The position numbers were made by a program, and so were the translations under genes. The notes beneath the pieces are model-generated. The model was not told the origin of the DNA and made no database searches. It worked only from the letters and a program-made list of their open reading frames with translations. Shown here one piece after another: positions 22,535 to 32,802 of a stretch of DNA of 64,000 nt. Numbering within the stretch: the stretch's first letter is position 1; every line of letters begins with the position of its first letter. Source of the stretch: Mesostigma viride (taxonomy: Eukaryota > Streptophyta > Mesostigmatophyceae > Mesostigmatales > Mesostigmataceae); NCBI GenBank assembly GCA_009746045.1, contig RPFO01000120.1, positions 124,001 to 188,000 of the forward strand, written 5' to 3'.

Positions 22535-22910
22535 CTGATTTTCCTGATTTTTTGTGCCATGCTAAGTGTCCTGATTTTCCTGATTTTTTGTGCTGTTAAG
22601 TGTCCTGATTTTCCTGATTTTTTCTGATTCAGCGGGTTTTCTCAGGATCTCAGGATTTCTCAGGATTTTTTTACGAATCTCAGTGTTTCTCAGTGTTTCG
22701 CGAGACGCATCTCAGGCACTTCTCAAGATTCTCAAGAGGAAGTCCTGATATAATATCAGGAATCCTGAGAAAAGTCTCAGGGTTTCTCAGGATTTCTCCT
22801 GAAATCCTGAGAAAAAATCAGGAAATCTCAGGAAATCCTGAGAAAATCTCAGGAATCCTGAGAAAAATCTCAGGAAATCTCAGGATCCTGAGAAAAATCT
22901 CAGAACCCGA
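22535..22910. repeat. Right subterminal repeats of CACTA-3
   Basis: Dense TCTCAGGAAATCCTGAGAAA units, each nearly palindromic, run to the right TIR. They are the inverse counterpart of 6295-6660. Confidence 0.8.
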
Positions 22911-22922
22911 CTTCCTAGTGTA

Positions 22923-23291
22923 GTATGGAACGCATTTCATTCGTCTGGAGGAACGCTGCCCGCCAACTACCCCCGTTCAGAATGTTCCGCCGAAATTTAC
23001 TTGAGATTTGGAAATCTGAACGTGCGCGCAAATTTTAGTAGGGCTGCACGCAAGCTACCTTTCAAAATTTTGCGCAAGTATGGAACGCAATTCATTCGTC
23101 CGGAGGAATGCTGCTCGTCAACTGCCCCCGTTCAGAAAGTTGCGCCGAACTTTACTTGAGATTTGGAAATCTGAACGTGCGGTTGGAGTTTCGCGGGGAA
23201 ACCCAAGTTCCCGAGTAATTCACCAATGACGCGCTTCGAACACTTGCCCGCTAAAACCTAAGCAGCCGCTCCGGCTGGCCACTTAAACGAA
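22923..23291. repeat. Right half of the small TIR element, two large repeat units
   Basis: AGTATGGAACGCA...TTCATTCGTC and GAGATTTGGAAATCTGAACG occur twice (about 22923-23030 and 23081-23180), separated by the sequence that also forms the left flank of CACTA-3 (AGTAGGGCTGCACGCAAGCT). Confidence 0.75.
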
Positions 23292-23702
23292 ACGGGATGC
23301 CAGATCACCGAGACGGATGCCCCCTCCCTCTTTCTGGGGGTCTCCCTGGTCCTCGACCCGCCGACGCGCACAGTTTTTCTGCACCAAGGCCCGTACCTGG
23401 AGGCCCTCGCTGAGCGCTTTGGGGTCTCCCCACGGGCGGTGAAGACGCCCATCGTCCCCAACACCCCCCGTGGTGAGGGGGGGCTTCTCAACGCGGACGA
23501 CACTCGCGTCTACCAAGCGATCACCGGGGCACTCCTGTATGCGATGGGATGCACTCGGCCTGACCTGGCATTCACAGTCAACCTGCTGACTCAGAATATG
23601 AAAAACCCTACTGTAAGCGACCTTGGGCTGGCACGCCGGGTGCTTCAGTACGCGGTACACACCAAGGACCTGGGTCTGTCCTACACGGGGCAGGGGGGGC
23701 TG
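23292..23702 (+). pseudogene. Copia reverse transcriptase C terminus and connection to RNase H
   Basis: The frame reads TDAPSLFLGVSLVLDPP, YLEALAERFGV, YQAITGALLYAMGCTRPDLA, and VLQYAVHTKDLGLSY. These are the standard Copia motifs after the YVDD box: 'FLG', 'YR..GSLLYL...TRPDI' and 'A..VLRYL..T..GL.Y'. It ends in GGCTG (23698-23702), duplicated at 31823-31827 by the Gag-only element. It continues directly to the RNase H piece at 33193. Confidence 0.92.
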
Positions 23703-24363
23703 TGTTACGTGCCAACCCAGGTCCCTAGCCTGAGTGACGTAGCGAAAGATCCTCCATGCCGGAATTAGGAATAATCAAGGTGGCCTAATGCAGATTGCGC
23801 TTCACGACTGGGGTCGTGAGATATCTGGCACCGCGACTTGATGCCAAGCTAATTAATACACACTTATAATGGCTAGCAAGACCAATTACAAATGGATAGT
23901 TGCCCCAGGTTTAATATGAAGGCGTCATCGCACTTTACATTCATCAAACCAAGAGGACGAGACTCTCGTCCTCGGACCAATTTCACCTAGGTCTGCCACT
24001 AAGCTGGCAAAGGGCGCCGACATGGCGCCGACCTTCCAAGCAGGCAGTCCACACAAGATCTCGGGTCGACATCGACCCTCGCCTACAGAATCCACGCATG
24101 AGTACAATATCTCAACCAGCTATAAAGTACGCAGCGCGGCGCGACTGCACCGGCCCCTAGAAGATCGCATACAACAACCTAGGCCCAAAATAACTGGCCC
24201 GAATCACACAAACTATCATAGTTCCATACAAAAGTCCTGACTAAGGGACGATTCCCAAATTAAGTCCCGAAATAAGTCCCAAAGTCCTACGGACTATGAC
24301 AACAAGCCAAAGTATATAATTTATTCCATTGTTGCGTCCGTCCTAAAGGGCCGGCACGCAACA
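23703..24363 (-). repeat. 3' LTR of the Gag-only element
   Basis: 661 bp, nearly identical to 31044-31822 apart from the LINE insertion there. On the - strand the G-rich run next to it (24364-24382, read as GTGGGGGGGAGGAG) is the polypurine tract. Confidence 0.9.
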
Positions 24364-24383
24364 CTCCTCCCCCCCACGGGGGT

Positions 24384-27300
24384 CGGTAGTCCCTACCGTA
24401 CAAGAGTGGGAAAAGAAACAAGTATGCTACTACTATAAGAGTACTATGTCCCAACCCCGGTTCACCCGCGGGTTAGTAATACCAGTTCCTCTAGAGGTTG
24501 ATACACAGGACCAACCCTGACGTAGTAGCATGAAACAGGATGACAGGATCATTCCGCTATCCGTCATAAAACTCTCACAACCATCTCAGCGACCGCCGTT
24601 GTTGGCGCGCCGATCCACTGGAGCCACCTTAGGGGACGCCACCGCGTGCCCTATCCCATCCACATAATAATGCACAGTCCATGTAATCCCGCTCAACCAG
24701 TCCTGAGGTCCTGAGCAGCCTCAAACTTGATGAAATGTTGACCATAGGGGTACTATGTCCCAGCCCTTGTGCACCAACGGGCCAGTGAAACCAGGTCCCC
24801 CCAGACTTGCCACGCAAGGGCAACTCTTTATATAGCCAATCAGGACTGTCAGCAGGAGGGAATATTTTTCATGCATACAACTTGATGATCCGGCCGACGA
24901 GGTGGCCAGTCATGTATCCCGTCCAGCCAAAACCCAGCCTTACAACGCGACTGATGCGCGTAATCACATGACGATTAAGAAGTACTACTAGCGTCGACGA
25001 CGGTGAGGCACAGCATGCGGTGCAGGCCCCATGCTCAGAAGCGAGGGCGTGCACCAGAAGAATCTGATCCATCGCCTCACTACCGACAGTTGTACGCGTC
25101 CTCTCAAATACAGGCGCGCCGTGAGCCAACCGACCATGCAACGTGGCCCTCCCTAGCCGCCGCTGGAGTGGCTGTCTAGAGGGGGAAGCCCTAGCGTGGC
25201 CACTAGAGTGCGCCTCCCCTGCACCTGCGAACGCATGCAAGTGCCCGCAAGGCCCTAGTTTGTCCACTAGAGTGCGCCCCGCCGTCTCTATCCAGCGCAG
25301 GAAACAGTCAAAGTCGATCAACACCGGAAACTTGGATAATAAAACTAGCAGGGCCCCAGCGTGTCCACTGGAGTGCGCCCTGCCAACTCCTAGCTCCACG
25401 AAGCTGCAGTAGTTTAGGCACAACACCACTCCGGCCGACGTGCATAGACCGGAGCATTCCTTACTGCCAATGTGCCTGCTGAACTCCACCGCAAGCGGGG
25501 GAAAACTCCTCAGCTCGCAGTCACACCCTCCGTGACACTTGCACAGCAAGAGCACGGTTGATGTTTGCGCGGGCCCATAAGCATGTGATGCTCGAGGCCG
25601 CCGGCGTGGACTGCATAGCGCCCGCAATGCCCGCACTTATATAATGCAATGGGCAGGTCGGGGAGTGACACGCCTTGCAGGAACTGCCGTATCAGTAACG
25701 TTGCCCCTGCGAGACACCGTGCTGCTCATGGAGTAGGGCCGAAGCAACCCCGCAGTCCCAAACAAGAGCTCCTCGGGCTCGATCGCGCCCAGCCCACAGG
25801 TGCTCAAGCACATACAGCGATCGTGGACCGGGGTCAATGCCGCGCACGACCGATCACCGCCTGTCCACCCCGCTTGACTGTCTTGCCCAGGATCCCATTC
25901 CCGCAACAGAAACACGCCCCTATGTATGCAGTCCCCACCGCGCGTCGCAACATCCCCCACTCGAAGCTTGAAGGCCTCTCACCACCCCTGTACCAGTGCA
26001 TGGCCATGGGGTATAGTACATTTTGAAGCCCACACAGCCTGCCCGCCATGCACATGGAACGCCCTGCTCTGAGTCCCTCATCCATGCAACCTCGTAGGCG
26101 CGCGGACACGAGCCACTTGCAAATCACGCTCGATCGGCCTCCACCAGTGGTGCAAGGATCGAACAACTCCCTACCGGGCTCAGCCCACAGGAGGGACGCG
26201 AACACTGCGCGATGGTAGCCATGCACAGGGTCGCGGGCAGTGACTAGGTGCTCAGACTCCAGCAGCTCGATCCTGCCTGCCTCTCAGTCTCGGGTCGCCG
26301 TTACTACAGACTGTCCCCGTGACTCGCCCTCGACGGCCCGATCCCGCACGTCCCATGTACCTCAGTGCTCTTCCATGGCTCAGCGCGCGTCAGCGCCGGG
26401 TCCGCTCAGAGCGGATGTACTGGCCCTATGCAGTGATACCGGTTGTTACTCGGACACCGCCAGTCTGCGGGGCGACAGCGCCACATCATGTGGCATCGGC
26501 ACCATGCACGCGCACTGTTGAGGCGGTGAGACAATGACCGGACACCGCCACCTGCTTCTGATGCAACCACGACCGGCACCAGCGCAACCAGTGCAACCAC
26601 GACCGGCTGGGTCATCCACCACTACTGCCGGCAGTACGTGCTGTCGCCATGCAACTGCACCGTGCCCGCATATGCTTGCAGCCCCGGGGGCCCTTACTCC
26701 CGACGGTCGCGGCGGACGCGGGCGCGCCCTGCATGCACGGTTACTCGAGCCCAGGAGTGCCCTGACCCAGCTAGGCGTCGACTCAATGCCGGGGTAGCCA
26801 ATTGGTTGGCTACCGACAATTCAACAAGGTGCTGTACATCTGTTTGCCGGCCGACCACGATTCAGTACAGGCTCCGCCCTGCCTGATCGCCCAGTCGCAT
26901 CGGGGTTGCAACAGCCTCCACGCACCGTGCCGTCTCCATGCACCGTGTCGCAATGGTGAAATTAATCACGTACGGGTGCACGAGAAGCGAGGCGCGTCCC
27001 TCATGCGCCAGGAAGTCAGGGAGCCGTGACTCATAGCCGCCAGCCGGAAGACTCCCTATAATAATACTTGGCCGCGTGCCATGGGACTCCGCGTCCGTTG
27101 GTCACGCGGGACGCGACGTGCAGTCAGGCCGTAGTCTGGGGTCACTGGCACTCGCTGCCGAATCCGGCATCCCACGCGGAGATGCCTCGGTACGGACGCC
27201 TTAGTAGTAGAATCATCAAGCATCCGGTGAGCCCATGTCCAAAAAGGCCAGGACCATGTGCACATGCGGTGCTGAGTGCCTGACGTGGTCCTCTTCGGGA

Positions 27301-28163
27301 CGACCCGTTCAAGCCCACCGCCAACTGCAGATTATCCCATAGAGAATATATCATGGAGAAAATATATATATATATAGAAAATAGAGAATATCGAAAATAT
27401 ATAATATCCGCACGCTGGCGCATCGATCCCTGGCATGGCAGTAGAAGGGTCGTCGGATCCACGCGCGGCTGCGCATCGATCCCTGGCATGGCAGTAGAAG
27501 GGTCGTCGGATCCACGCGCGGCTGCGGTGGATTCCTACATAGATGGCCGGCTCGATCCAAAGCCGAACCGTGCCGATCATACAGGAGCTAGATATAGTTA
27601 AGAAGAGTATGGTATCATAAGGAAGTGTAGTGGACCAGTACAAGTACTTAGTATATAAAAGGTAGGTATAGTAAAGAAGTATATGGTATTATTAGTAGCC
27701 ATCTGGTTTCATACGCTCTGCGACCCCTCTCCTTCCCCCGGGGACGACGCGTCCACGCGATCGTCCTATTACTGCCAAGGAGTCAAGGAAGCTGGACCGC
27801 CGGGCGCTCGTGTGTAATGCTATGTGCCCTATACTCGCTGTCAGGGCACCAAAAGGAACCATCGGGAAACCAAACCACTCGCCGGCGCAAAACAGACACC
27901 CCCCCTTGCCCTACACAGGTGGCATTCTCAGAATGGCTAAGGTGGCCAGCCACTAGGGCTGGAAAAGCGCACCGGACTGAACATATTATAAAAATATAAT
28001 TATTAGTTAAATATACTAATATAATAATATATATATTATAGTATTCTTCCAGCGGCAAACTCGTAACCGGCCACTGCTGGTGACTCAAAGGTCGCACGTT
28101 GTCCGGAGGCTAGCCAGTGAGCCTCGATCTCAATGACCGCGCGCAGCACGCCCTTGGTAGAAC
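24384..28163. other. Long non-coding interior of the Gag-only element
   Basis: No convincing gene in 3.8 kb. There are GC-rich stretches with fortuitous open frames, a motif GTCCACTAGAGTGCGCC found three times (near 25200, 25262 and 25366), a two-copy 53-bp direct repeat (27419-27524), and AT-rich patches (27360-27405, 27985-28040). Open frames of up to 255 codons on the - strand (24869-25636) have no recognisable domain and are dominated by the repeats. Confidence 0.6.
27419..27524. repeat. 53-bp direct tandem duplication
   Basis: Two adjacent identical copies of a unit starting GCATCGATCCCTGGCATGGC and ending CACGCGCGGCTGC. Confidence 0.85.
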
Positions 28164-29630
28164 TCATGAATCGCTGGCGGCCGTGGCTGTTGGTGCTGAG
28201 TCGTGAACTGCCGGGCCTGCTGGCGCCCGCTCGTCCGCGTTGCGGGGCTTGTCCCTTGGGCCGGAGGAGTCCGGGCGACTGCCGAACGCCGGGCCTGAAA
28301 ACCTGGGCTCGGTCTCCCCCGTGCCACGTCCAGCGTGCCTGCTACGGAGTTTGGGGCAGTCGCGCCTGAGGTGACCCACCTCAAAGCACATGAAGCAACG
28401 GGCTTTACTCGCGTCGATGGCGTTGAGGCCATGGTCAACGTTCCCGTCCTCCAGGTCATCAAGGGAGTCATCGTTCTCCTCGCCGTCGTGCGGGGGACCT
28501 GATCGGAAGAAACGACGCACCGATGGTGCGCGCCCGCGAGCCACGACGTCGGCCACCTGCAGAAGATACCGCTGGATTTTCAGGATATCCCACTCATCCC
28601 AGGGGACCTCAGCGTAGTGCTTCAGTACCTCATCCTGCAGCTCGGGACTGAGGGCCTCAATGAACCGGATCTTGTACTCGTACCAGGTCATGTCTGTCAG
28701 GTAAGCGGCGCTGGACTCAAACTTGGACAGGAACTCGCGGTACGGAGTGGCTCCCTGGCGCAGCTTGCCGAATGCGAGTCGCTCGTGGATTACAACATCT
28801 GGGGGCACCAGCTTGCGGCGCACCCGGTCCATCAGCTCCTCCACGGTTTGCGGGTACGATTGGGGTGCGATGCTCTCACAGTTCAGGATGCTCACCACCG
28901 AGGGGTCCATGCAGGTGTTGACGACATGCGGAATGAGATCGCAGGTGGCCAGTTCCCAACTGTGGTGGTTACACCAGACGGTATACTGCTGTTGCCACAT
29001 GCGCCCCCATTCGTCGATCTCCCGCGGTTTCATGTCCGCGTGCAGCTTGGGAACATTCTTGAAAGTAGGCATCGGTGGGGCCTTCACCGTATTAGGCTTG
29101 GGCCCACCGACCTCACGATAGGCAATGGAGCCGAAGGCTGGGGGCTGCGACCGGGGGAGAGATCCGGATCTGGCCGGCGTACCGTGCGTCCGCCGCACGT
29201 GTACCGACGAGGGGTGTTCAAACCCCGGGTCATCCAATGCCACTCTGCTGAAATTCAGGTTGCTGACAACCGCTGGCGAGTGAACCATGCTGCTGTTTTG
29301 CACCCGAGGTTGCTGCAGTTGTTGTTGCGGTTGCTGCTGATGCTGCTGCTGCTGCTGCTGCTGCTGGAAACCCTGCTGCTGCTGCTGCCGTTGCTGCTGC
29401 TGGAAACCCTGCTGCTGCTGCTGCTGCTGCCGTTGCTGCTGCTGGAAACCCTGCTGGAGCATCTCTTGGCTGCGCCCGTCTCCCCCTTGTTCCACCCTGG
29501 AGTCTGGACTGTCATCATCTGATGAATCTCTGCGGCCCTGGTCTCTGGATCGTGGGGAGCCTTCCGCAGGTCTCTCCATGACCTCACCTGTACCTGTCCC
29601 TACTTGGACGTGCGGTGGTACCTCTACCAC
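28164..29630 (-). CDS. Gag protein of the Gag-only element, with long polyglutamine tract
   Basis: An intact 488-codon frame. Residues about 60-105 are Gln-rich (several runs of 4-8 Q), coded by CAG repeats. The central region (about 165-345) is a Ty3/gypsy capsid-like domain with LPPDV-type LVPPDVVIHERLAFGKLRQG and FLSKFESSAAYL, closely matching gypsy-2 Gag (LVPPDSDWQDRLAFGTLQQG). Near residue 420 there is a zinc knuckle CFMCFEVGHLRRDC followed by an Arg/Gly/Pro-rich tail. It should form capsids and bind RNA. That this frame is intact while no pol exists suggests either recent arrival or selection on Gag. Confidence 0.88.
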   Translation of the reverse strand: MVEVPPHVQVGTGTGEVMERPAEGSPRSRDQGRRDSSDDDSPDSRVEQGGDGRSQEMLQQGFQQQQRQQQQQQQGFQQQQRQQQQQGFQQQQQQQQHQQQPQQQLQQPRVQNSSMVHSPAVVSNLNFSRVALDDPGFEHPSSVHVRRTHGTPARSGSLPRSQPPAFGSIAYREVGGPKPNTVKAPPMPTFKNVPKLHADMKPREIDEWGRMWQQQYTVWCNHHSWELATCDLIPHVVNTCMDPSVVSILNCESIAPQSYPQTVEELMDRVRRKLVPPDVVIHERLAFGKLRQGATPYREFLSKFESSAAYLTDMTWYEYKIRFIEALSPELQDEVLKHYAEVPWDEWDILKIQRYLLQVADVVARGRAPSVRRFFRSGPPHDGEENDDSLDDLEDGNVDHGLNAIDASKARCFMCFEVGHLRRDCPKLRSRHAGRGTGETEPRFSGPAFGSRPDSSGPRDKPRNADERAPAGPAVHDSAPTATAASDS

Positions 29631-29742
29631 CTCTATACCTTGCCCGTGGTTGTCTACCTGTTATATCTCTCTTTGACAGGTTCTCGCCGTCTTCGTGGCA
29701 TGATGCTCGTACCGATACCTTACACTGCAGGCAACACCTCCC

Positions 29743-29849
<107 letters not shown>

Positions 29850-30078
29850 CAACCACGTACTATATATCTATATATATAGGACCTAGTACTATTCCCTAGT
29901 AGTAATCCCCTCTATTGTCTGCTAGAGCCAATGGTCAGCTGGGAGAAGGTAACTGTAACTGCGGTCCCCACCTCCTGACTGCTGTCTCCCTTGCTGTGCG
30001 TGGGTAGCTTAGAGCATTCACGAGTGGTGTGCAGACCCTCTGGCAATGGCATGTGCTCCCTACCAAACCTATCTGCAT

Positions 30079-30270
30079 CTATGATGTTATCAAACCCCTT
30101 CCATCTAGCATCAGAACCCTAGACATTATCTTATCTTTGATATACTCTTCACACGTCTTCCAACTATAAAATATGGCTGGTCTACCCTCACCCCCGTCAT
30201 GGGCTACTGCATAGTAGGGAAATCCAGACTGTCCACCCTTATTTATCCTTCGCTTCCCTTTCAAAGACAT
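30079..30270 (-). pseudogene. Small ORF with RNA:DNA-hybrid-binding (RNase H1 N-terminal / viroplasmin-like) motif, frameshifted
   Basis: The 63-codon frame contains YYAVAHDGGEGRPAIFYSW followed by CEEYIK, matching the pattern 'YYAV..G...GIY.SW.E....V' of the hybrid-binding domain at the N terminus of eukaryotic RNase H1 and in caulimovirus viroplasmin. The expected second half ('ARWKGF....EA..F') is readable as DARWKGFDNIIDADRF in a neighbouring frame around 30040-30110, so one frameshift has occurred. It sits between the 5' LTR and gag, the same place as the intact homologue in gypsy-2 (47671-48063). Confidence 0.55.
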
Positions 30271-31043
30271 ATTGCGTAGTAGTCTATCATACGCTGGCGA
30301 GAAGAAGAAAAGGGCTGGCAGAAGCTTGCAAGACAGAAAGGAAAAGGGATCCCCAAGGATACCTCTAAGTGCAGTGATAAACGCAACGAGGGAGGAGGAC
30401 GGACTCTAACACAACACACGCCCAAGCTCTACGCGAACAAGGGCACAGTACACTGGTCCCCTCCGCGGGGCTCACAGAGGTAAGCACCGTCAAACATAAT
30501 CGGCCACAGCCCGACGGTACCTACCCCAAGACCCGTTGCAGGTCACACAACGATGGGTGCCTCCGCGGCCCCCACATCTCTCAAACAACATGGAAACGCC
30601 TACAGAGGGCAACATTAAACATAAACCCCCTCTACGCGTGCAGTCCCGGGAAGAAGGCAAGCGTCTAAGTAAAGAGCACTAAACTAGGGGACGTACCATA
30701 ACCAATGTCGTTGAGAACCCCTGGGCTGGCCGCCGTCGAGTGTCGTTGAGAGCCGGAGCTCTACCGCCACTAGAAGTCGTTGAAAACAGGGGTAATGGCC
30801 GCTACTGCCTATGGCACCTCACCACAGGGCTATTACTAGCCCCGCCGAGTATCCCGGACTGGCCGCTTGCTGCCTAGGTCGTCGTTGAATCCCTTTACGG
30901 GCTGGCCGCCGACCCGTCAGCAATCGTTGAATTCCGGAACCTCTATCTACACTAAGCACCGCCTTGCTATCCTAACTGGCTACACTAGCTCTCTCCGCGA
31001 GAGTTAGCTAACCTCTCCAGCACATTTTACCTCCGATAACCAG
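30271..31043. other. Leader of the Gag-only element
   Basis: No gene. The segment has repeated GTCGTTGA motifs (30707, 30742, 30775, 30882, 30922). On the - strand the LTR is followed by CTGGTTATCGGAGG (31030-31043), a primer-binding site resembling that of gypsy-1 (TGGTATCGGAGG). Confidence 0.5.
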
Positions 31044-31822
31044 TGTTACGTGCCAACCCAGGTCCCTAGCCTGAGTGACGTAGCGAAAGATCCTCCATGC
31101 CGGAATTAGGAATAATCAAGGTGGCCTAATGCAGATTGCGCTTCACGACTGGGGTCGTGAGATATCTGGCACCGCGACTTGATGCCAAGCTAATTAATAC
31201 ACACTTATAATGGCTAGCAAGACCAATTACAAATGGATAGTTGCCCCAGGTTTAATATGAAGGCGTCATCGCACTTTACATTCATCAAACCAAGAGGACG
31301 AGACTCTCGTCCTCGGACCAATTTCACCTAGGTCTGCCACTAAGCTGGCAAAGGGCGCCGACATGGCGCCGACCTTCCCAAGCAGGAAGTCCACACAAGA
31401 TCTCGGGTCGACATCGACCCTCGCCTACAGAATCCACGCATGAGTACAATATCTCAACCAGCTATAAAGTACGCAGCGCGGCGGACGTGTGTGTGCCCAC
31501 CTTCATTAGGATTCGCTGATACTCATTTCCCCTCTCACCTCTTTGGTCCATAATTGGCTAATAAAATATACCCATTTCCCCGAAAGTACGCAGCGCGGCG
31601 CGACTGCACCGGCCCCTAGAAGATCGCATACAACAACCTAGGCCCAAAATAACTGGCCCGAATCACACAAACTATCATAGTTCCATACAAAAGTCCTGAC
31701 TAAGGGACGATTCCCAAATTAAGTCCCGAAATAAGTCCCAAAGTCCTACGGACTATGACAACAAGCCAAAGTATATAATTTATTCCATTGTTGCGTCCGT
31801 CCTAAAGGGCCGGCACGCAACA
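31044..31822 (-). repeat. 5' LTR of the Gag-only element, carrying a 99-bp LINE insertion
   Basis: Matches 23703-24363 except for a few substitutions, a one-base indel and the insertion at 31484-31582 with its 18-bp duplication. Confidence 0.9.
31484..31582 (+). mobile_element. 99-bp 5'-truncated copy of LINE A
   Basis: Almost identical to the last 100 bp of LINE A (9585-9683), ending CCCATTTCCCCG. It is flanked by AAAGTACGCAGCGCGGCG at 31466-31483 and 31583-31600, an 18-bp duplication absent as a pair from the other LTR. Confidence 0.92.
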
Positions 31823-32171
31823 GGCTGGTGGCCTACTCGGCAGTGATGATTCATACGCCGTATTATACGCCGTATGAAGCGTATTATACGCGATACGCAC
31901 GCGGCGCGTATGAAAATGGGGTACTTTCATACGCAAACGCGTATTTTTGCGTATTTTCGCGTATTTTTTGGCATATTGTTGGTTTACGAGGTGGGTGCAT
32001 TTGCTTGCCTAGACTGCGGCGCGCCGACCTGTATGTAGTAGGAACAAATAATTGCGTGATGAGCTAGCTAGTGTATAGTGCACTAAAGCTAAAAGCGCGT
32101 TCATTGTGACTTGTGAAGGCGGGAAGGTGAAGGCGGGAAGGCTGAAGATTCATCATCAAGAGGGTGATAAG

Positions 32172-32212
32172 CAACAGTATATTTGGAAATAAACGTACAC
32201 CTATTTATCTGG
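32172..32212 (+). mobile_element. 41-bp LINE 3'-end insertion
   Basis: TATTTGGAAATAAACGTACA and the bases around it resemble the 3' end of LINE B (TATATGGAAATAAACTAACA). It lies between ATCAAGAGGGTGATAAG (32155-32171) and ATCAAGAAGGTGATAAG (32213-32229), a 17-bp duplication with one mismatch. An extremely 5'-truncated LINE copy is the simplest reading. Confidence 0.7.
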
Positions 32213-32307
32213 ATCAAGAAGGTGATAAGGTGTGCCAGCAACGTCGTGGTCGTCTGGCACCTAGATCGTAGCATATCGACATCCAGGCATGGCTGACACG
32301 TGAGTCA

Positions 32308-32802
32308 ATGGAACACGATGATGATGTGCGGCCCGATGAAGAAGAGGCCACATCCGAAACTGTCTGGACATACATTAGCAAAGAGCGCATCCTCAAGAAT
32401 CGGCAGCAGACAAATAACTACTACATGGATGATGGAGTACTCCGTTACAGGCTGCTGGTCGAGCAGGCGGAGAAGGAAAGCAATACCAGGAAGAGGAAGG
32501 CGACTAGTGACGCCAAGAAGCAGGCTGATGTGCGGGCGGCACTTAAAGACAGGCTTGCAGACGTTGTAGAAACCGACGCCTCTAACTGGGTGTCCCCTCA
32601 TGCCAGCAACACCTCGGGGCGCGCTGCTGGGGCGGCTGGGCCAAGCGGATCATCAAAGGGCCAATCCACCGACGGTAATTTGCCCGCACCTTATGGGCTC
32701 AGCAAAGAGCAGCTGGACGAGGAGCTGTGCGAGGCATTCATTTGCGCCTTTCAATGCCATCGACGCCCTTCAATGTCATCGACACCTCGGGGCAATGTAT
32801 AG
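32308..32802 (+). pseudogene. hAT-1 transposase N-terminal fragment
   Basis: 164 codons, mostly charged and low complexity in the middle (Ala/Ser/Gly), then LSKEQLDEELCEAFICAF. In hAT transposases a similar 'L...L...FI....PFN.ID' segment precedes the core domain; the PFN.ID-like part (FNAIDA) appears in another frame directly after, where TTTCAATG...CATCGAC is partly duplicated (32748-32785). The catalytic core is absent. Assignment rests on the TIR/TSD context and this short match. Confidence 0.4.

Larger units (their letters stand above)
6282..22920 (+). mobile_element. CACTA-3: second CACTA family, enlarged by nested LINEs and gypsy-1
   Basis: The ends are CACTAGGAAGTCGG and its inverse CCGACTTCCTAGTG, flanked by a 2-bp duplication TA (6280-6281 and 22921-22922). 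The first nine bases match CACTA-1, but the subterminal repeats are different (TCCTGAGAAA type rather than TCTCACC type), so this is a separate family. The only CACTA coding region kept is at 21359-22355 near the right TIR, homologous to the CACTA-1 protein; the element is read on the + strand. The insertions inside it are LINE A, LINE B and gypsy-1, so its own length is about 5 kb. Confidence 0.85.
5882..23291. mobile_element. Small non-autonomous TIR element, split by CACTA-3
   Basis: Inverted repeats of 29 bp with two mismatches bound the insertion in Copia RT: left 5882-5910, right 23263-23291, sharing the core GCCGGAGCGGCTG. Without CACTA-3 it would be about 769 bp and has no coding capacity. 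Its body consists of tandem repeats on the left (6030-6245) and of a larger unit present twice on the right (22923-23180). The left flank of CACTA-3 (6231-6281) matches part of that unit, so CACTA-3 split one repeat copy. I could not find a target duplication, so exact ends may be off by a few bases and the superfamily is not assigned. Confidence 0.65.

Noticed and set aside
24869-25636. 255-codon frame on the - strand in the Gag-only element
   Set aside because: Spans the repeated GTCCACTAGAGTGCGCC motif and has no recognisable domain; GC-rich non-coding DNA often stays open by chance.
28617-29522. 301-codon Leu-rich frame on the + strand
   Set aside because: Mirror of gag on the opposite strand; the Leu runs are the complement of the CAG-coded Gln tract.
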